Source: Aphrocallistes beatrix
Lineage: Eukaryota > Porifera > Hexactinellida > Sceptrulophora > Aphrocallistidae
Assembly (NCBI GenBank): GCA_963281255.1
Contig: OY725499.1
Location: 3,243,148 to 3,307,147, forward strand
Direction of reading: 5' to 3'
Length of the DNA: 64,000 bases
Shown here: piece after piece, positions 43,242 to 64,000 of the stretch
How positions within the stretch are numbered: the stretch's first letter is position 1
How the letters are laid out: each line of letters starts with the position of its first letter
Notes under the pieces: generated by a model
What the model was told of the DNA's origin: nothing
Databases searched by the model: none
The model's input: the letters and a program-made list of their open reading frames with translations, nothing else
Program-made: the position numbers and the translations under genes

Positions 43242-43472
43242 ATGTCACACAGCCAACTACAGAAGATGGTCCTTAGACTGTACAGAGAATTCTTAAAGGT
43301 GTCTGCTAGGAATAAAGAGATGAGGGAGATCGTAAAAAGGGAATTTCGTGCTCAGGCTAGCTCCGTGACAAAGAGGGACCTGCTTCACATCGAGTTCATG
43401 CTGAGGATAGGGAAGAATCAGCTGAAGAGGCTGAAGAATGCTGACAATGTAGCAAGAATTCACATTAAATGA
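43242..43472 (+). CDS. SDHAF1: Succinate dehydrogenase assembly factor 1 (LYR protein)
   Basis: 76 codons, intronless. LYR motif at LYREFL (residues ~14-19), preceded by MSHSQLQKMVLR. Then EIVKREFRAQASSVTKRDLL, HIEFMLRIGKNQLKRL matching human SDHAF1 (IEYLYRRGRRQLQLL). SDHAF1 helps mature the iron-sulphur subunit SDHB of mitochondrial complex II by binding it and recruiting the Fe-S transfer complex. The human protein has a longer, dispensable C-tail; this one ends shortly after the conserved helix. No cleaved presequence, as usual for the family. Confidence 0.92.
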   Translation: MSHSQLQKMVLRLYREFLKVSARNKEMREIVKREFRAQASSVTKRDLLHIEFMLRIGKNQLKRLKNADNVARIHIK

Positions 43473-44610
43473 ATCAACATTATTAGAACGAAATATGTAT
43501 TGTCAATTTTCATTAAAAAATCATTGCCATTTCGGAATAGATTAATTAACGGTAGGACTTGAAGTAATATATATATCTAGACATGGAGATTTTCATGATT
43601 TCATGCTTTTTTATAAGCACAGCTTAATGGAAACTCAAATTACAGTATTCGATATGTCCCGAGTCCTGACTGGGGGTTCAATCCCGGGACCCCGGATCCC
43701 GATATATTTTCTACCGGAATTGAGTATTATATGACAGGATCCTGATAAATTTCATAGCGATGGATTGAAACCACTCTCGATTGTCGGGAACCCTTTAAAC
43801 AGAACGTGTTAAATGCAAATTTGAGTTATGCACTATTCAATAATAACTGTCTCAATTACATTTTTGGTTTTCAATATGCGGATACATATATATATATTTT
43901 CGTTATATAACCCTGTGGTTATTAGTATTCCGTACAAAATCCTTCTAATTTAATAAATTGCTTTATGGCAGAGAAAATTGTTTTATTTCGAGATCATGAG
44001 GGTGCTGAGATTTGGAAACACTTCTACATGTGGGAAACTTTCGAGTGTAGAATCAGTAGGAAGGTTATCAAATGCGATAGAGGATCGATAAAAGGTTTGT
44101 ATGTACATTTGAAAACGAGTTGAATTGTTAAAACGGGATAATTTAGTAACAATAGCTGATAATTCACTCAATGCCAAGTGTATTCCTGTAGAAGGCACAA
44201 TTGAAAGTTTCTAAAATAAGATAAATCAAGTGATTTTTGAGGGAAATAGGCAATCTCGGGATACCGGGATTGAGCAACAAGCTAATCCCGAATCCCAGGA
44301 TTGGAAAACATAGTCCGGGGTTGCAAACCCTGGTCCTGAGTACCACCTAGTTTGAATTAGATAATGGCCATTTGATACGGATATCTGATTTTCATGCTTA
44401 GTTAGGAAACTGGAATATAAATAAACAACTATGTAGGTACGTGTGTGTTTACTTCACACTTCTTAATTAAATAATCCCATAGTATTTTGAGAAAAATTGT
44501 AACAATAATAGAAAACTATTTCAGTGATATTGCCAGCGAAGTCAAAATAAGTAAATGCATTGAAAATGCTAAAATCACACCTAAAATAATTCTATCCAAG
44601 AATCTAAAAA
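43473..44610. repeat. Intergenic with CCCGGGAT-rich repeat pieces
   Basis: 43655-43700 (GGGGGTTCAATCCCGGGACCC) and 44250-44330 (GAATCCCAGGATTGG..CCGGGGTTGCAAACCCTGG) look like scattered ends of one hAT-like family, related to GGGATCCCGGGATTG at 7590. No duplication identified. Nothing coding. Confidence 0.4.
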
Positions 44611-61710
<17,100 letters not shown>

Positions 61711-62222
61711 TTCTGATATCTACTAATATAAATAATGATTAATCAATGTTTTTTTTAATTTACTGGAATAGAATCTTGCAAACTGTAACATTCTTAAACA
61801 AAATATTTTTCACATTTTGAATCAACAAATTATTCGCATTGTTAAAGATACTAACATTATAAATAAGCGGTTTTAGTCAGAGGAATTTCAAAACGAAAGA
61901 GAGGACAGGGAAGAATGAGGTAGGATTATGTATATGTAGTTCATTTTGAGGCACTCATTTTTGTGGGAAAAAAATTACAACTAATTTGTTAATTCATCAT
62001 AAATTAAGGAAGGAGAGGATAAAGAAGATCGCTAGCCTCAATTTCCTACTAATCGAGATCCAACTAACCTTAACAGAACAATTAACCATCATTTTGCTAA
62101 TAAATTGTTGTACAATAATAGTAACAAAGACAGTTATAAGTAAAAATGTGAAATATAAAAGTGACAGGGCAAGATTGTAAAGTGTCCATATTCTAATATT
62201 AGGAGTGTCCGATTAGATAAGT
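61711..62222. other. Region between IARS2 start and next gene
   Basis: Should hold the IARS2 promoter and perhaps a leader exon: on the minus strand ATGATGGTTAATTGTTCTG lies near 62092-62074, followed by a GTTAGT donor, but phase and identity are unproven. Otherwise AT-rich with nothing recognised. Confidence 0.35.
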
Positions 62223-63242
62223 TTACATGAATTCTTCATTCCGGACCACAGGTTTGTCACCTTCTTTCTGGAAAGGATGGAAGTCTCGTATGTAGCGGGT
62301 GTTCTTAATCTGATCAAACTCTCTTTCTAGCTCAGACCTATACTTCCTCTCCGTTCTGCGCTTAGTACAGCGCTGGTTGAATCGCTTAGAGAGCTCTTCG
62401 TTCTCAGGAATGGATTTGAGCTCCTTTATGAAGTTGGAGTACTGCTGCTCTTCTAGCACCAGCTTGTCAAGGGAGACTTGGTAGAATTCACTGAATGCAC
62501 TCGACCCTTTCAACCCTAAGTCCATCTGTATGAAGGGCTGTTCAATCTTTTTGAGAAACCCGTCGACTTTCTTCTGTCTAGCCTCCTTTTCTTTCTTCAT
62601 TGACTCTTCTTGTGAAGTTAGTCCAGCCATTGCAGCTACAGAGCCAGAGAACATGCTACTCTTGGAAGCAGTTAGGAATTTGTTCCGAGACGCAGTTAGT
62701 GCAGATTTACTTGGAGTCAATAACAGATTTTGTTTCACCTTTTCTTCCGCCTTCTTTCTCTTCACAATCGTAGACACCAGATACTCGCTCAGGTCTACAC
62801 CGAAAGCGCAGGAAGACTCGGTTCTAGATACGAGACTGGCACTGCCGCCCCTTTTGCTATTCGCACTCGACTGTCTGCTCCCAGTCCGAGATCGAGTTCT
62901 CATGCCGCTGCGAGTGCTGGGCGGTGGCTTCACGTTCGTAACTTCGTTATTCTCGTCTTCAATCTTCTGCTGATGTTTGTTGAACATTTTGCGTATACCT
63001 TGCTGGTTGTTCTGCATTTGATTCAGATTTCCCAGTGCTTCTTTGGCATAGTGCTCCACTTTCTGGTGTAGGATGGCTGAGTCTTTCGCAGAACTCTTGA
63101 AATCACTGACGCCTATAACTGAGCTCCTGTTGCCGATACCTTCCAGTTGCTCAGAGAGAAATGAGGCGGCCATGGACTTGGGGAGCACTTTCTGTACATT
63201 AGCAGTGTTATAGAGCAGTTGGTAGTAGGTTTTGGACATCAC
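62223..63242 (-). CDS. Unrecognised basic coiled-coil protein
   Basis: Intronless, 339 codons. The N-terminus MSKTYYQLLYNTANVQKVLP starts at the second of two Mets. Residues ~55-100 are a polar helix (HQKVEHYAKEALGNLNQMQN). The middle is Arg/Ser-rich (RTRSRTGSRQSSANSKRGG). A second helical part, KSSMFSGSVAAMAGLTSQEE followed by KKEKEARQKKVDGFLKKIEQ, and the basic C-terminal coil RCTKRRTERKYRSELEREFD close the protein. It resembles small ciliary or cytoskeletal coiled-coil proteins in style, but no family is recognised. It is divergent from the PARP4-like gene, with 484 bp between start codons. Confidence 0.65.
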   Translation of the reverse strand: MMSKTYYQLLYNTANVQKVLPKSMAASFLSEQLEGIGNRSSVIGVSDFKSSAKDSAILHQKVEHYAKEALGNLNQMQNNQQGIRKMFNKHQQKIEDENNEVTNVKPPPSTRSGMRTRSRTGSRQSSANSKRGGSASLVSRTESSCAFGVDLSEYLVSTIVKRKKAEEKVKQNLLLTPSKSALTASRNKFLTASKSSMFSGSVAAMAGLTSQEESMKKEKEARQKKVDGFLKKIEQPFIQMDLGLKGSSAFSEFYQVSLDKLVLEEQQYSNFIKELKSIPENEELSKRFNQRCTKRRTERKYRSELEREFDQIKNTRYIRDFHPFQKEGDKPVVRNEEFM

Positions 63243-63726
63243 AGCTAACCAATTTGTAATAAAATTATTCTAGAAAGTATGCAATTATCACATTGATAGA
63301 ATAATTCTAATAACTGCACCAATATTGCGGGATTAATTGGTGATAGCGACGCGACTTAACAAGTAAGTATGGCGGAGTTTGCCTATTAGCAACAAATTTT
63401 CAAGTCTCCAGAATCGATTTTAATTCTGTTCTTCTATAAGCAAATTAGAATTTTCGTGAACAAAACCCGAGTTGCTGTTGTATTATTTTCTCGCAGTAAT
63501 TCTCCATTATAGAATTAGGTAATTATGTCTTTGGAACAATTGAAACGTATCCCCTGTGACTCAATTATGATTTGTGCAAGTTTCTGTATGATGTAATTAG
63601 TGGATATCTGATCAGTTTGTTCTATTTTGAGTTTATAGCGGACCATGCAGTTGTAGGGTAATTCTGATGTTAATGCGAGATAGCTATAAATATACTGCAC
63701 TCGACTCAATAACCACTAAAGGCAGA

Positions 63727-64000
63727 ATGAAAATATTCACTGATTGCCATTTTGTTCTAGAACTCGACTTTACTGTTTCTTTCAAAGAGAAAACTGCTCT
63801 GAAAAAGAAAATAACAGATAATGGAGGAGTTATTTCATTCCTAATAACCGCGCAAACTAAGTTCCTCCTCATGAACAATGCAGAAAAAGTTCAGGATTCG
63901 TACAAAGCAAAAACAGCTGCGAAGAAGAGCATTCCTATCGTCGGAGTAGGTTACCTGGACGCGTGTATTGAGGCAGAGACGCTGCTAGACCCTGATAAAT
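63727..64000 (+). CDS. PARP4-like gene, N-terminal BRCT domain (partial, runs off the right edge)
   Basis: Open frame from the ATG at 63727 to the edge (91 codons). MKIFTDCHFVLELDF, then LKKKITDNGGVISFLI, TKFLLMNNAEKVQDSYK, SIPIVGVGYLDACIEAETLL: a BRCT fold with the GG turn and the W-equivalent region, in the style of the N-terminal BRCT of PARP4 (vault PARP: GIFANCIFCLKV...KENGGKFSFSL...THIILDNADVLS). If correct, a poly/mono-ADP-ribosyltransferase should follow downstream. Only this domain is visible, so another BRCT protein is possible. Confidence 0.6.
   Translation, partial: MKIFTDCHFVLELDFTVSFKEKTALKKKITDNGGVISFLITAQTKFLLMNNAEKVQDSYKAKTAAKKSIPIVGVGYLDACIEAETLLDPDK

Overview
This is an AT-rich nuclear window from a multicellular animal, with compact GT-AG introns and animal-type genes. 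They include a fused glutaminase/carbamoyl-phosphate synthase (CAD type), RAD51B, a metabotropic-glutamate-like class C receptor, a CFAP141-like ciliary protein, a SECIS-binding protein, ZAR1-like zinc-finger proteins and a PARP4-like BRCT start. Many introns contain other, intronless genes, and there are abundant small DNA transposons. This would fit an early-branching metazoan such as a ctenophore, but that is inference; no lineage marker is decisive.

Layout. 1-7243 (-): 5' part of a CAD gene (15 exons resolved, running off the left edge), with an intact 464-codon gene inside one intron (3728-5122). 8158-10028: a divergent pair, a SEL1-repeat protein (-) and DNPH1 (+). 10941-11918 (-): a cAMP-receptor-like 7TM protein. 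12864-13283 (+): first of four ZAR1-like zinc proteins. 14951-27960 (-): RAD51B in eight exons. Its 10.2-kb intron holds a tRNA-Gly(CCC), nested transposons, a PIF/Harbinger element and a whole class C GPCR gene on the other strand (23345-27169). 28816-29241 (+): CFAP141-like. 30010-37121: three more ZAR1-like genes (+) around an SLC37-like transporter (-) that carries a frame break in a T run. 37849-43472: SECISBP2-like (+), ZCCHC10-like (-), an unrecognised acidic nuclear protein (-) and SDHAF1 (+). 44611-61710 (-): mitochondrial isoleucyl-tRNA synthetase, 25 exons reconstructed in frame. Its introns contain a small membrane-protein ORF (-), a DEDDh exonuclease (+), ALKBH7 (+) and the complete cytosolic arginyl-tRNA synthetase (-). 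62223-63242 (-): an unrecognised basic coiled-coil protein. 63727 to the right edge (+): the start of a PARP4-like gene.

Mobile DNA. I found hAT-like elements with 8-bp target duplications (18542-19078, 32330-32650, 37622-37700), TA-flanked mariner/pogo-type MITEs (13901, 15918, 31814, 46500, 54364, 59349, 60710), a 1458-bp Harbinger derivative (21691-23148), and a dispersed element without terminal inverted repeats that ends in a chain of GC-rich palindromes and carries ~140-bp internal tandem repeats (Helitron-like). A LINE reverse-transcriptase 3' fragment lies near 48950-49360. Two insertion hierarchies can be read exactly: a hAT element inside a foldback element, and a mariner MITE inside a Helitron-like copy.

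Together the genes are mostly housekeeping: pyrimidine synthesis, two tRNA synthetases, homologous recombination, selenoprotein synthesis, complex II assembly and nucleotide sanitation. The unusual parts are the gene-within-gene organisation and the small intronless ZAR1-like family.
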